A DNA stretch of 64,000 bases from Pseudofrankia inefficax. Its GTDB lineage: Bacteria; Actinomycetota; Actinomycetes; Frankiales; Frankiaceae. The translations under genes were made by a program, and so were the position numbers. A model generated the notes under the pieces. That model searched no databases and was not told the DNA's origin. It saw only the letters and a program-made list of their open reading frames with translations. The DNA is taken from NCBI RefSeq assembly GCF_000166135.1, contig NC_014666.1:2666001-2730000 (forward strand). Direction: 5' to 3'. Shown here in pieces: positions 55,927-64,000 of this stretch (its first letter is position 1; each line of letters opens with the position of its first letter).

Positions 55927-58900
55927 ATGACCGTGGTCGCTAACCCTGCCCGTCACGAGAGCGCCACCGAGGCCGCCGGCCTCACCCGGATCACCTCCAT
56001 CCTGCTCACCGCGGTCGTCTCCGGCGTCGAGGGCCCGCCGCGATGGCGTGACGTCGTCGTCCGGTTCCGCGCGGACGCGACCGTCGGCGACCTGCGGGCC
56101 GCCCTCGCCGGTGAGCAGCCCGGGGCCGCCCCGGCCGCGGCGGGCTGGCTGCGCCGCAGGGTCGATCCGGAGGCCGGCCTGCTCGTCGACGGGAGGTACC
56201 GGGACCCGGCCGAACCGCTCACGGCCGTGCTGCGCCACGGGGTGCTGGTCGCGCCGCGGGCCGCGCTCGCGGCGCCCGACGCCGCCCCGGGCGGCTTCGA
56301 CGCCGGCCCCGGCCAGCGCGAGGTCGCCGTCGTCGGCGGTCTGTGGGCCGGGGCGGCGGCGCCCCTCGGCGCCGGCGAGGTCGTCGTCGGCCGTGGCTCG
56401 GTGGCTGGCCTGCGGGTCGACGACCCGAACCTCTCCCGCGCGCACGCCCGGTTCGACACGGCGGGCGGCCGGGTGAGGGTGCGGGACAACGGCTCCACGA
56501 ACGGAACCCGGGTCGGCGGCCAGGGGATCGACGTCGCCGAGCTGACCGACGGTGACGTCGTGGAGCTGGGCGGGAGCGTGCTCGCCGTGCGCCCAGCCCC
56601 GCGCAGGGACGCCGACCTGGCCGTGGACGGGCCGTTCCTCCGGTTCAACCGGCCACCCCGCACCCTCGACCAGCCGCGCTGGCGCACGATCGCGATGCCA
56701 ACCCCGCCGTCGCCTCATCCGAGCCAGAGCCTCGTCGCGCCGGCCGCGGCGCTGGTCGTCCCGTTGGCGACCTTCGCGATCCTGTACTTCATGCACGCGC
56801 TGCACGGCGCGTTCGTGTACATCATCCTGCTGGCGCCGCTCGCCGGGCTCGTCACGTTCTTCGGGCAGCGCCACTCCGGCCGCCGTGACACCAAGCGGGC
56901 GAACGTCCAGTACCAGGCGGCTCTGGCCCGGGCCGAGGCCGACCTCGCGTTCTCCCTGGACGCCGAGGCGAAGCTGCGCCGCCACCGGTCACCCGACGCG
57001 GCGACCGTGCTCGCCGCCGCCACCGGGCCGACCCACCGGCTGTGGGAGCGCCGCCCGGATGACGACGACGCGCTGCGGCTGCGCCTGGGCACCGCCGACC
57101 TGCCGGCCGGGACCAGCGTCCGCCACCCGCCGGCCGTGCCCGGCGTGACCGAGCAGCCCGACCCGCCGACCGTGCCGAACGTGCCGGTCCACGTCAGCCT
57201 GCCCGAGGTCCGGGTGCTCGGCCTGGCCGGCGACGACGAGGCCCGCAGGCATGTGGCCCGCGGCCTCGTCTGCCAGCTCGCCGGCCTGCACGCGCCCAGC
57301 GAGCTGCGGCTGACGGTGCTCGCCCCGGGCCGCGCCGCCGACTGGGCCTGGGCGTCCTGGCTGCCCCATGCCCGCGAGCACCTTGACGTGCCCGACGGCC
57401 GGGTCACCGTCGCCTGCGACCAGGCCAGCATCGCGGCGGAGCTCAACCGCCTCGTCGCCACGGCGGCGGCCACCGCCCGCCGCAACGGGGACAGCCCGCT
57501 GCCGTCGCTGGCCGCGAGCGGCGGCGGATTCGGCGATGCCGCCGGCGAGACACCGCCGGTGGTGCTCATCGTCGACGGCGCCCGGGCGCTGCGCGACAAC
57601 TCCCGGCTGCGGGTACTGCTGCGGGACGGCCCGTCCAACGGGGTGTTCGTCATCGCGCTCGAACGTCAGCGCACCGCCCTGCCGGAGGAGTGCCAGGCCA
57701 CCTGCGAGCTGGCCGATGACGGCCACGCCACCCTGCGCCGGACCGGCCGGCCGGAGATCGAGCTGCTCGCGGACGGCGTCACGGCGCCCCACGCCGCCCG
57801 GCTGGCCCGCGCGCTCGCGCCGCTGCTGGTCTCGACCAGCGACACCCGCGCGTCCATCCCGTCGAGGATCGGCTTCCTGTCGGCTCACGGCCGCACCGCC
57901 CTGACCGCGGACGACGTCGTGCGCGGCTGGGCCGACGACCCCGAGCGGCTGCCGGTGGCGACGCTCGGCGTGTCCGGCAAGGGCGCGTACAGCATCGACC
58001 TGCGCAACGGCCACGACGGCCCGCACCTGCTCGTCGGTGGCCGCACCGGCATGGGCAAGAGCGAGGTGCTCGGCACGATGATCACCTCGCTGGCGCTGCG
58101 GCTGCCGCCGAGCGCCCTGGCCTTCCTGCTCATCGACCTCAAGGAGGGCTCGGGGCTCGCCCCGTTCGCCGCGCTGCCGCACACCCTCGGCCTCGTCACG
58201 AACGTCGGCAACGCCTCGACGAACGTCGAACGGGTGCTGACCTCGCTGGACGCGATGCGCACCAGCCGCCAGCAGGAGCTGACGGCGGGCGGCGGCAACC
58301 CGAACTACGACGACTACGTGGCGAACCGGCGCGGCCGGCCGGTCGAGATCCCCCGGCTGGTGGTCGTCGTCGACGAGTTCGCCGAGCTGCGCGACAAGTA
58401 CCCCGATGCCCTGGAACGGCTGATCTCGATGGCCCGACTCGGCCGCAGCGCCGGCATCCACCTCGTCCTCGGCACCCAGCTGATCAGCCGGCACGTCACC
58501 GGCGACATCGCCGGCAACGCGAACCTGAAGATCTGCCTCACCGTCGACGACCCCGCCGAGAGCCAGGCCGTCGTCAACAGCCGGGACCCGGCGATCTGGC
58601 CCGACCGGGTTCCCGGCCGGGCCGCGGCCCGCTCCGACCTGGGCTACGCGATCTTCCAGGCCGGCTGGCTCGGCGCGCCCGCGCCGGTGGCCGCCGGACC
58701 GGCGGCGCTGTGCACGGTCGAGCCGTTCGAACCGGCCGGGCTCGTCGCGCCGACCGGTTCGGGCGGGCTGGCCGGCGCCGCGAGCCCGGCCGCCGACGCG
58801 GCGGAGACCGAGCGGGACGTCGTGTTCGCGGCGCTCGCCCTGGCTGCCGACGCGGCGGGCGAGCGGCCGGACCGCGGGCTGAACCCCCCGCTGCCCGCGA

Positions 58901-60552
58901 CCCTGCTGCTGGGCGAGGTGACTCACCTTGTTCCGACGGCGCCCGGCCCGCAACTGGCCGCCGGCGACGTCGGCCCGCGCCTGGCCGCCGGTGATGTCGG
59001 CCCGCGCCTGGCCGCCGGAGGCCCGGTGGGGCCGCCGCGGCTGGCGCTCGGTCTGGAGGACATTCCGGGCCGGCTCGCGCAGCCGCCCTACTGGTTCCGG
59101 CCGCGCGACGAGGGCCACCTGCTGGTGCAGGGTGGCTCGCGCAGCGGGCGCACCACGCTGCTGCGTTCCGTCGCGCTCGCCGCCTCGGCGGCCTACCGGG
59201 CCGGCGACCTGCACCTGCACGTCGCCGACTTCGCGGGTGCCGGGCTCCGCGACCTGGGCGCGCTGCCGAACGTCGGCACGCTCGTGGAGCTGGAGGACAC
59301 CGACCGCGTCACCCGGCTGCTGCGGCTGCTGGTCGACGAGCTGCGGGCCCGCCAGGAACTGCTCGCCGCGCACGGCGTGGGCGACCTGACCGAGGCGCGG
59401 GAGCGGGCCGCCACCGACCTGCCCTACGTGCTCCTGCTCGTCGATCGGTATGACCTGTTCTGGGAGAGGTACTGGGAGCAGGACAACGGCGCTCTGGTCA
59501 CCCAGTTCGACACGCTGCTGCGCGACGGGCCGGCCGCGGGCATGTGGTGCGTCGTCACCACCGGCGGCACCGGGCTGGCGGCCCGCAGCAACCTCGGCAT
59601 CCGCGACCGGCTCCTGCTCCCGATGGCCAGCCGCGACGACGCGGTCAACGCCGGCCTGCGGATCGACCTGCCGGTCCCGACGGCGGCGGGCCGTGGCTAC
59701 CGGCTGCCGGAACAGCAGGAGGTGCAGGTCGCCATCGTCGCCGAGCCGGACCAGGCCGCGGCCGTCGCCGGGTTCGCGGCGGCGCTGGTCGCCCGCGACG
59801 CCGACCTGCCGGGCGCCACGCGCCCGGCGACGATCGAGCCGCTGCCCGCCGCGATCAGCGCGGCGCAGCTGGAGAACCTGCGGACGGGCCCGCCGCCGGC
59901 CGGCCAGGCCGTCGTGACTCTGGGCGCGGGCGGCACCGTCCTCGGCCCGGTCGACCTCGACCTCGACAGCGCCGGCGGCTTCCTGGTGATCTCCGGACCG
60001 CCGATGTCCGGGCGCAGCACCGCCCTGCTGACCGTCCTGCGGTCCCTGACCGCGCGGGGCGGCTGGTCGCCGATCGTGCTCGCGCCACGGCCGGGCCCGG
60101 TCCGCGACCTCGCCGTCGCGGCGGACGGCACGGAGCCCGAGTTCCCCGTGCTCACCAGGCCGGAGGACGTCGCCGCCAAGCTGACCGATCTGATCGACGC
60201 GGCGGCGTCCCGGGTGGTCCTCCTCATCGACGACGCGGACCGGTTCTTCGACGGGCCGGCGGGCGGCGTCCTGAACACGCTCGTCAAGGACGCCTACGAC
60301 CGGGGGATCGCGGTCGTCGCGGCCAGCCGGCCGGACGCCTGGGCCCGCGCGTTCCGCAACTGGGGCGAGGAGGTCCGCCAGGCCCGCACCGGCGTGCTGC
60401 TGTGGCCGCGCAACTCGACCGACGGCGAGCTGTTCCAGCTCGGCCCGGCACTGGCCCGCGGCGTCCCGGGCTCGACCGGCCTGGTCGGCGAGGGCCGCGG
60501 CCTGCTCGTCGTCCGCGGCCGCTTCAGCGCCATCCAGATCGCCACCCCGTGA
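55927..60552 (+). CDS. eccC: Type VII secretion FtsK/SpoIIIE ATPase with FHA domain (EccC/EssC-like)
   Basis: A 1541-residue motor protein. Residues ~17-115 form a ubiquitin-like N-terminal domain. An FHA domain spans ~135-218 (VVVGRGSVAGLRVDDPNLSRAHARF, RDNGSTNGTRVGG). Two adjacent membrane helices are at ~267-305. Three ATPase modules follow: GGRTGMGKSE (~703) with VVVVDEFAEL (~810), GGSRSGRTT (~1069) and SGPPMSGRST (~1356). Only the first has a canonical Walker A lysine; the other two have Arg. FHA plus FtsK is the layout of Firmicutes EssC, whereas mycobacterial EccC lacks FHA. It should energise export of the WXG100 proteins encoded opposite. Confidence 0.92.
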   Translation: MTVVANPARHESATEAAGLTRITSILLTAVVSGVEGPPRWRDVVVRFRADATVGDLRAALAGEQPGAAPAAAGWLRRRVDPEAGLLVDGRYRDPAEPLTAVLRHGVLVAPRAALAAPDAAPGGFDAGPGQREVAVVGGLWAGAAAPLGAGEVVVGRGSVAGLRVDDPNLSRAHARFDTAGGRVRVRDNGSTNGTRVGGQGIDVAELTDGDVVELGGSVLAVRPAPRRDADLAVDGPFLRFNRPPRTLDQPRWRTIAMPTPPSPHPSQSLVAPAAALVVPLATFAILYFMHALHGAFVYIILLAPLAGLVTFFGQRHSGRRDTKRANVQYQAALARAEADLAFSLDAEAKLRRHRSPDAATVLAAATGPTHRLWERRPDDDDALRLRLGTADLPAGTSVRHPPAVPGVTEQPDPPTVPNVPVHVSLPEVRVLGLAGDDEARRHVARGLVCQLAGLHAPSELRLTVLAPGRAADWAWASWLPHAREHLDVPDGRVTVACDQASIAAELNRLVATAAATARRNGDSPLPSLAASGGGFGDAAGETPPVVLIVDGARALRDNSRLRVLLRDGPSNGVFVIALERQRTALPEECQATCELADDGHATLRRTGRPEIELLADGVTAPHAARLARALAPLLVSTSDTRASIPSRIGFLSAHGRTALTADDVVRGWADDPERLPVATLGVSGKGAYSIDLRNGHDGPHLLVGGRTGMGKSEVLGTMITSLALRLPPSALAFLLIDLKEGSGLAPFAALPHTLGLVTNVGNASTNVERVLTSLDAMRTSRQQELTAGGGNPNYDDYVANRRGRPVEIPRLVVVVDEFAELRDKYPDALERLISMARLGRSAGIHLVLGTQLISRHVTGDIAGNANLKICLTVDDPAESQAVVNSRDPAIWPDRVPGRAAARSDLGYAIFQAGWLGAPAPVAAGPAALCTVEPFEPAGLVAPTGSGGLAGAASPAADAAETERDVVFAALALAADAAGERPDRGLNPPLPATLLLGEVTHLVPTAPGPQLAAGDVGPRLAAGDVGPRLAAGGPVGPPRLALGLEDIPGRLAQPPYWFRPRDEGHLLVQGGSRSGRTTLLRSVALAASAAYRAGDLHLHVADFAGAGLRDLGALPNVGTLVELEDTDRVTRLLRLLVDELRARQELLAAHGVGDLTEARERAATDLPYVLLLVDRYDLFWERYWEQDNGALVTQFDTLLRDGPAAGMWCVVTTGGTGLAARSNLGIRDRLLLPMASRDDAVNAGLRIDLPVPTAAGRGYRLPEQQEVQVAIVAEPDQAAAVAGFAAALVARDADLPGATRPATIEPLPAAISAAQLENLRTGPPPAGQAVVTLGAGGTVLGPVDLDLDSAGGFLVISGPPMSGRSTALLTVLRSLTARGGWSPIVLAPRPGPVRDLAVAADGTEPEFPVLTRPEDVAAKLTDLIDAAASRVVLLIDDADRFFDGPAGGVLNTLVKDAYDRGIAVVAASRPDAWARAFRNWGEEVRQARTGVLLWPRNSTDGELFQLGPALARGVPGSTGLVGEGRGLLVVRGRFSAIQIATP

Positions 60553-60555
60553 CGA

Positions 60556-60594
60556 GCCGGGTCCTGGGCCTGGTGGTCAGTCCCAGGACCCGGC
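60556..60594. terminator. Bidirectional terminator between the ATPase gene and the WXG100 operon
   Basis: GCCGGGTCCTGGG pairs exactly with CCCAGGACCCGGC around a 13-nt loop, 4 bp past the ATPase stop and 15 bp from the end of the opposing operon. Confidence 0.8.
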
Positions 60595-60608
60595 CGCCCC
60601 GGCCAGGC

Positions 60609-61565
60609 TCAGGCCGCGCCGGGGAGGCCCTCCTGGATGCTGTCGAACAGCTGGCGGCCGGAGGCCGGGGTGAAGGTCAGAACGGCCTCGGGGTCATCCG
60701 GGTCGACGGGCTCGGCCGGGACCTCCCAGAGCCCGGCCTCACCGGCGTCGATCCAGGCGGTCACGGCGCCTTCCAGCCGCCCGCCGTCCAGCCGGTAGTG
60801 CGAGGAGATCACGTAGGACGGGCCGCCCGAGGCGAGCACGGCGGCCAACGCCGTCGCGGCGGTGGCTCCGAGGGCCGGGGTCAGGGTGGCGACCGCCGTC
60901 GCCAGGTCACCCCGGTCCGCCGCCGGGCCTGCCTCCCTGAGCACGTCGACCGGCACGGTCAGCGCGGCGCCGTCCCGCCGCGCGGAGGCTGACTCGACCG
61001 GGACCGCGTCGATTCGGCGCAGGCCGGTGTACGCGACGATCCGACCGATCAGCTCGTCGAGCGCGAGCTCGCGCAGCTCGTACACGGCGCCCGCGTGCCC
61101 GGTGACCTCGACGACCGCCTCCGGCGTCGCGTACCAGGCGGTCGTCGAGAGCGTGGCGGTCGGCTGGTCGGCGTCGTGCGCGTCGATGGCCGCGCCTGGC
61201 CCCGCGACCGTCGTCCGGTGCAGCCGCAGCACGAGCTGTGGGCTGGCGACCAGAGACAGCAGCGCGGCCAGCCGCGGGTCGACCCCGACCCCACCCTGGG
61301 CGCGGGCCACCAGCCGCCGAGCCGCCAGGCCGTGTACGGCCGTGCTCGCGACGTCCCGCTTTGGCCAGGCGGACAGCCCACCGACGAGCAGCGTCAGCTG
61401 CTGATCTGAAAGGCCCTGGATCGAGCCGAGGACGATCAGCTCCTCGCGGCCGAGCCGGAACAAGCCTCGCTCGGCGACCTCGGCGACCTCGGCGACCTCG
61501 GCGACCTCGGGCGTGGGGCTGCCGGTCGTGCGGCCGGGGTCGGTGACTGACCCGGTGTCGTTCAC
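60609..61565 (-). CDS. EspG-like ESX-associated protein (tentative)
   Basis: A 318-residue soluble protein, last gene of the WXG100 operon. It begins with a disordered leader containing four Glu-Val-Ala units coded by a 9-bp repeat. The body has RLGREELIVLGSIQGL, LVLRLHRTTVAGPGAAIDA, TAWYATPEAVVEVTGHAGAVYELREL and RLDGGRLEGAVTAWIDAGEAGLWEV. Size, Ala/Val-rich strand pattern and position fit ESX-specific chaperones of the EspG type, but no diagnostic motif is seen. Function inferred from context only. Confidence 0.6.
   Translation of the reverse strand: MNDTGSVTDPGRTTGSPTPEVAEVAEVAEVAERGLFRLGREELIVLGSIQGLSDQQLTLLVGGLSAWPKRDVASTAVHGLAARRLVARAQGGVGVDPRLAALLSLVASPQLVLRLHRTTVAGPGAAIDAHDADQPTATLSTTAWYATPEAVVEVTGHAGAVYELRELALDELIGRIVAYTGLRRIDAVPVESASARRDGAALTVPVDVLREAGPAADRGDLATAVATLTPALGATAATALAAVLASGGPSYVISSHYRLDGGRLEGAVTAWIDAGEAGLWEVPAEPVDPDDPEAVLTFTPASGRQLFDSIQEGLPGAA
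61471..61506. repeat. 9-bp tandem repeat (four perfect units) in the EspG-like gene
   Basis: TCGGCGACC is repeated exactly four times, with a partial fifth. On the minus strand it codes repeated Glu-Val-Ala. A change in unit number keeps the reading frame. Confidence 0.85.
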
Positions 61566-61632
61566 GGACTTCCTCCTGACGGGGCGAAGGGGGCCACCCG
61601 TCGCCGGGTGGCGACCGGCGGCGGCGGGACGG

Positions 61633-62793
61633 TCAGAACGGGTTCAGCGCCTTGAGCGCGCCCTTCACCGACTTCGTGGCACCGGAGACCACCTCCTCGC
61701 CACCCTTGACCGGGTTGCCCGTGAGAACGTCGGCGACGCCATGGGCAGCCTGGGCGCCGCCGGTCACCACGCCCTCGGCGCCCTGGACCACGCCGGCCAC
61801 CCGATGTTCCGCGTACCGCGTTCCGGTATCCCAAGCTGTCTCGATCCCGTAGCCGATCGCCTCGCGGTGGTCGTAGAGGTACTTGCCGCCGACGGCGACC
61901 CCCGAGATCACGAGGCCGGCGCCCGGGTTGACGAAGGTGACCAGGCCGCCGACCGTCGACAGGGTGTCGAACCCCACGTCGGCGTAGTCGACCTTGCCAT
62001 CCCTGGGGTGCTCGAGGTCGCCATAGACCTGGAGGGCGCTGAGCCCGACGCTGACACCTCCGAAGACCTTTCCGGCCATGCCGAACTTGCCCAGCAGCGC
62101 GGCCTTGCTCGCGGCCTCCTCGCCGATCTCGGCCTCGGCCGCGGCTTCGGCGGCGATCTCGCCCTTGGCCTCGGCGGCCACCTCGGCGGTGGCCTGCCTG
62201 ACGTCGCTCCCGTAGGCGCCGAGCTCCTTGGTGATCTCGTCGAGTTCTCCGTCGACGGACCTGAAGGCCCGTAGCCCTGCCTTCAGCCCGCCACCGGCCG
62301 CCTCGATACCCTCGCCGACGGCGTCGCCGAGCAGGAACCTCGACAGAGCGCCGGCCGCGGACATGGCGAGGCCGGTCCCGGCGACGATCTGATGCTCGGC
62401 AGCTATCAGGGACATCGCGAACCTGTCGGCGTCGCCAAGGGCGCCGTCGATGCTCTGAAGACGGTCGATGACCTTCCAGAGCCACTTGTCAGGTGAGGTG
62501 GGCACGGGTTGGCCATCGGCGCGCAGGAACTCGTCGCGGCTGCGCGTGACGCCCTGCGCGTCGTCGCCGAACCGGTGGGCCACGCGCAGGACCCCGTCGG
62601 GACCGCCCGCCAGGTGGACGAGCTGGTCGACGACCTGGGAGATCCCGATGCCGTAGGCCGCGAGCAGTGACAGACCCGCGGTGACGACATGGGTGCCGAG
62701 CGTCGTGGACAAGGACATGATCTCGCCGCCGTCGGCGGCGCATCCCGCGGCGAGTGTGTCGAGCTCGGGGGGATCAACAACGATGCGTGCCAC
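61633..62793 (-). CDS. Putative type VII-exported protein, 386 residues
   Basis: Starts at GTG 62793 with ARIVVDPPELDTLA, closely resembling the ARIVVNPDTLIHLK start of the WXG100 protein upstream. Residues ~1-120 are helical, as in WXG/LXG-type N-terminal targeting domains. The middle (~185-240) is Ala/Glu-rich, and ~245-330 contains small hydrophobic glycine-rich segments (VGGLVTFVNPGAGLVISGVAVGG). The end VSGATKSVKGALKALNPF is conserved-looking. No enzymatic motif found. Likely a secreted effector or structural substrate; LXG-like is a hypothesis. Confidence 0.7.
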   Translation of the reverse strand: MARIVVDPPELDTLAAGCAADGGEIMSLSTTLGTHVVTAGLSLLAAYGIGISQVVDQLVHLAGGPDGVLRVAHRFGDDAQGVTRSRDEFLRADGQPVPTSPDKWLWKVIDRLQSIDGALGDADRFAMSLIAAEHQIVAGTGLAMSAAGALSRFLLGDAVGEGIEAAGGGLKAGLRAFRSVDGELDEITKELGAYGSDVRQATAEVAAEAKGEIAAEAAAEAEIGEEAASKAALLGKFGMAGKVFGGVSVGLSALQVYGDLEHPRDGKVDYADVGFDTLSTVGGLVTFVNPGAGLVISGVAVGGKYLYDHREAIGYGIETAWDTGTRYAEHRVAGVVQGAEGVVTGGAQAAHGVADVLTGNPVKGGEEVVSGATKSVKGALKALNPF

Positions 62794-62797
62794 GTCG

Positions 62798-63211
62798 TCA
62801 GAACCTCACTCCGAGGGACGCGATTTTGGACGCCAGCGGGCCCCAGGCGGGGCTGCCACTGGTCGGCAGACTGGCGGAGGTGATGCCGACAGCATGCAGC
62901 AGTTCGCCACCCACGCCCGACATCACCGAGTGAATCCGGCGTTCCAGACCCTGGAGCCGGGCGAGCTCCTCGCGGTAGCTCGCGGCGGCCCGACGCAGGT
63001 CGGCGGCCAGGTTGTACAGCGCGATCGCGTCGCCGTCGCACTCCCGTTGGCGGTCGGCCATGGACGATCGGAACCTCTCGGCGGAGGTGCCCTGCCACTG
63101 GGCCTGGCTCGCGCGGCGCGTGGCGTCGTCACCGATGTCGGCGATCCGGCGGGCCGTGGACTCGGTCAGGGCCGCCAGCCGCTCGATCGACGCCGGGTCG
63201 AGCGGCGACAC
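62798..63211 (-). CDS. WXG100-superfamily protein, longer variant
   Basis: A 137-residue protein with GTG start at 63211, one base after the upstream stop. Two helices flank QWQGTSAERFRSSM, in which W39-Q40-G41 is the WxG turn. A C-terminal extension (~95-137) has a Gly/Ser loop. It probably pairs with the 91-residue WXG100 protein as an exported heterodimer. Next gene starts 4 bp after its stop. Confidence 0.78.
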   Translation of the reverse strand: MSPLDPASIERLAALTESTARRIADIGDDATRRASQAQWQGTSAERFRSSMADRQRECDGDAIALYNLAADLRRAAASYREELARLQGLERRIHSVMSGVGGELLHAVGITSASLPTSGSPAWGPLASKIASLGVRF

Positions 63212-63212
63212 G

Positions 63213-63488
63213 TCAGGCCTGCTGGTCGGCGTGCAGCGCGTTCTGCAGCGCGGTGTCCACGTCCCGGCCGGCGTCGACCAGCGCGGCGGCGAGCTTCTGC
63301 AGCATCGGGGCGTACTGGGTGTGCCAGTCGTTGCGGAACATGGTCGGGACGTTGCCCTGCCAGTCCTCCTGGGTGTTGTCGACGTCGCTCTGCAGAGCCC
63401 GGGTGAGGGTGTCCAGGTTGGTGCTCTGGGTGTTGAAGCTGGCCTTCAGGTGGATCAGGGTGTCCGGGTTGACCACGATGCGGGCCAT
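63213..63488 (-). CDS. WXG100-family type VII secretion substrate
   Basis: A 91-residue helical-hairpin protein. AAGGAG sits 6 nt before ATG 63488, favouring that start over ATG 63494. The W43-Q44-G45 turn lies between two amphipathic helices, length and pattern typical of EsxA/EsxB. No obvious YxxxD/E export signal is present at the C-terminus (ALQNALHADQQA), so export may depend on its partner. First gene of the four-gene operon. Confidence 0.88.
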   Translation of the reverse strand: MARIVVNPDTLIHLKASFNTQSTNLDTLTRALQSDVDNTQEDWQGNVPTMFRNDWHTQYAPMLQKLAAALVDAGRDVDTALQNALHADQQA

Positions 63489-63622
63489 TGCCATCTCCTT
63501 GGCTTGCTGGTCGCGGCCGGTGCTCCCGGTCACGGGCGGCCCTCTGGCGCGCCTGGAGATGTTGTATGCGCGACACCCGGCCACCGGCCATGGGCCGCGC
63601 GGGGAAGATCTCTGGCCTGGCA

Positions 63623-63672
63623 TACCCCTGGGGAGGTACTCGCGGGCTACCCCCCGGGGAGCTACTCCCGCG
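63623..63672. repeat. Direct repeat upstream of the WXG100 operon
   Basis: TACCCCTGGGGAGGTACTCGCG (22 bp, written as TACCCCTGGGG plus AGGTACTCGCG) at 63623-63644 is followed by a 25-bp version at 63648-63672 (TACCCCCCGGGG plus AGCTACTCCCGCG). Each contains a CCCC/GGGG palindrome. It is 135-185 bp upstream of the WXG100 start and overlaps the end of the glycosyltransferase gene. Possible tandem operator. Confidence 0.5.
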
Positions 63673-64000
63673 TCGGCCAGCCGCCGGAGGCCGCGGGGAG
63701 CGTCCGGGGCCGGTCCGGCGCCGGGCGCTGTTCCGGGGGCGGGGACGTGACCGGGGCCGCCGGTGCCGTGCCGCCGGACGGGACGGCGGGATCGGGCGGG
63801 GCCGGCACGCGGTCGAGCAGCACCTGGAACACCGCGCGCCGGTGCTCCTCGGGGCGGGTGACCGACTCGGCCCACTCGGCGCCGCGCCGGCCGGTCCTGG
63901 TCAGCCGGGCCCGGTCACGCAGCAGGCCGACGAGAACGTCTGCCAGCGCCGCCGGCGACTCGTCGACGGGCGTCGCTCCGGTGACCCCCTCCTGGTAAGC
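63662..64000 (-). CDS. C-terminus of a probable glycosyltransferase (partial at window edge)
   Basis: The minus-strand frame is open from the window edge to TAG at 63662-63664, giving about 112 residues. It starts AYQEGVTGATPVDESPAALADVLVGLLRDRARL, and then has GRRGAEWAESVTRPEEHRRAV. The GVTG...PAALADVLVGLL...GRRG pattern is typical of the last helix pair of GT-B (GT4) glycosyltransferases. The last ~45 residues are a Pro-rich tail. The catalytic part lies outside the window. Confidence 0.6.
   Translation of the reverse strand, partial: AYQEGVTGATPVDESPAALADVLVGLLRDRARLTRTGRRGAEWAESVTRPEEHRRAVFQVLLDRVPAPPDPAVPSGGTAPAAPVTSPPPEQRPAPDRPRTLPAASGGWPTRE

Noticed and set aside
54823-56985. Long minus-strand frame opposite the regulator and the start of the type VII ATPase gene
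   Set aside because: Its end is Pro/Thr/Gln/Asn low complexity from the G/T-biased repeats, and the rest mirrors well-supported plus-strand genes.

Overview
The window is very GC-rich DNA with frequent GTG starts, dense overlapping genes and a typical actinobacterial housekeeping order. Gene content and the dispersed palindromic repeats suggest a Frankia-like actinobacterium (Frankiales). That assignment rests on recalled gene order and protein style, not on a search. No rRNA, tRNA, CRISPR array, transposase or integrase was found, so this is mostly core chromosome with accessory islands.

Layout. 1-14.1 kb is a mixed accessory/metabolic stretch: the C-terminal part of a Kup potassium transporter, a major facilitator protein with a large extra domain, a hypothetical gene flanked by two palindromic repeats, an AlkB-type alkane hydroxylase with a TetR regulator, adenosine deaminase, a PlsC acyltransferase, an M50-like membrane protease, an SRAP abasic-site protein, a SurE-like lipoprotein, an AEC carrier and a YceI protein. 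14.7-33.8 kb is the conserved core: comEA-comEC-holA, then lepA and rpsT divergent, hemW, hrcA-dnaJ behind a CIRCE operator, rsmE, phoH-ybeY-corC-cdd-like-era-recO-uppS. 33.9-40.0 kb is accessory signalling and defence: a TerD-Mrr nuclease fusion, a SnoaL/NTF2-like protein, an MHYT membrane sensor and a receptor Ser/Thr kinase. 40.3-54.8 kb returns to core genes (glyS, transketolase, dgt, dnaG, rpoD). Between them lie a three-gene minus-strand operon (membrane protein, solute-binding/VWA lipoprotein, solute-binding-like protein), a YdcF-like protein and a PH-domain pair. 54.8-64 kb is a compact type VII (ESX/WXG100) secretion locus: an atypical response regulator, a 1541-residue FHA-FtsK ATPase, and an opposing operon of two WxG small proteins, a putative secreted 386-residue protein and an EspG-like protein. 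The window ends in the C-terminus of a probable glycosyltransferase.

How the genes work together. The core block covers DNA uptake and replication (ComEA/EC, HolA, DnaG), translation and ribosome quality (LepA, S20, RsmE, YbeY, Era, GlyRS), heat shock (HrcA, DnaJ) and cell-wall lipid carrier synthesis (UppS). The most distinctive parts are the reduced type VII locus, the TerD-nuclease fusion together with the VWA/solute-binding operon (both resemble parts of Ter/TelA-type stress systems), a family of 75-bp palindromic repeats, and a well-formed operator between alkB and a small membrane-protein gene. Coding potential was judged by eye from family motifs, start context and gene packing.
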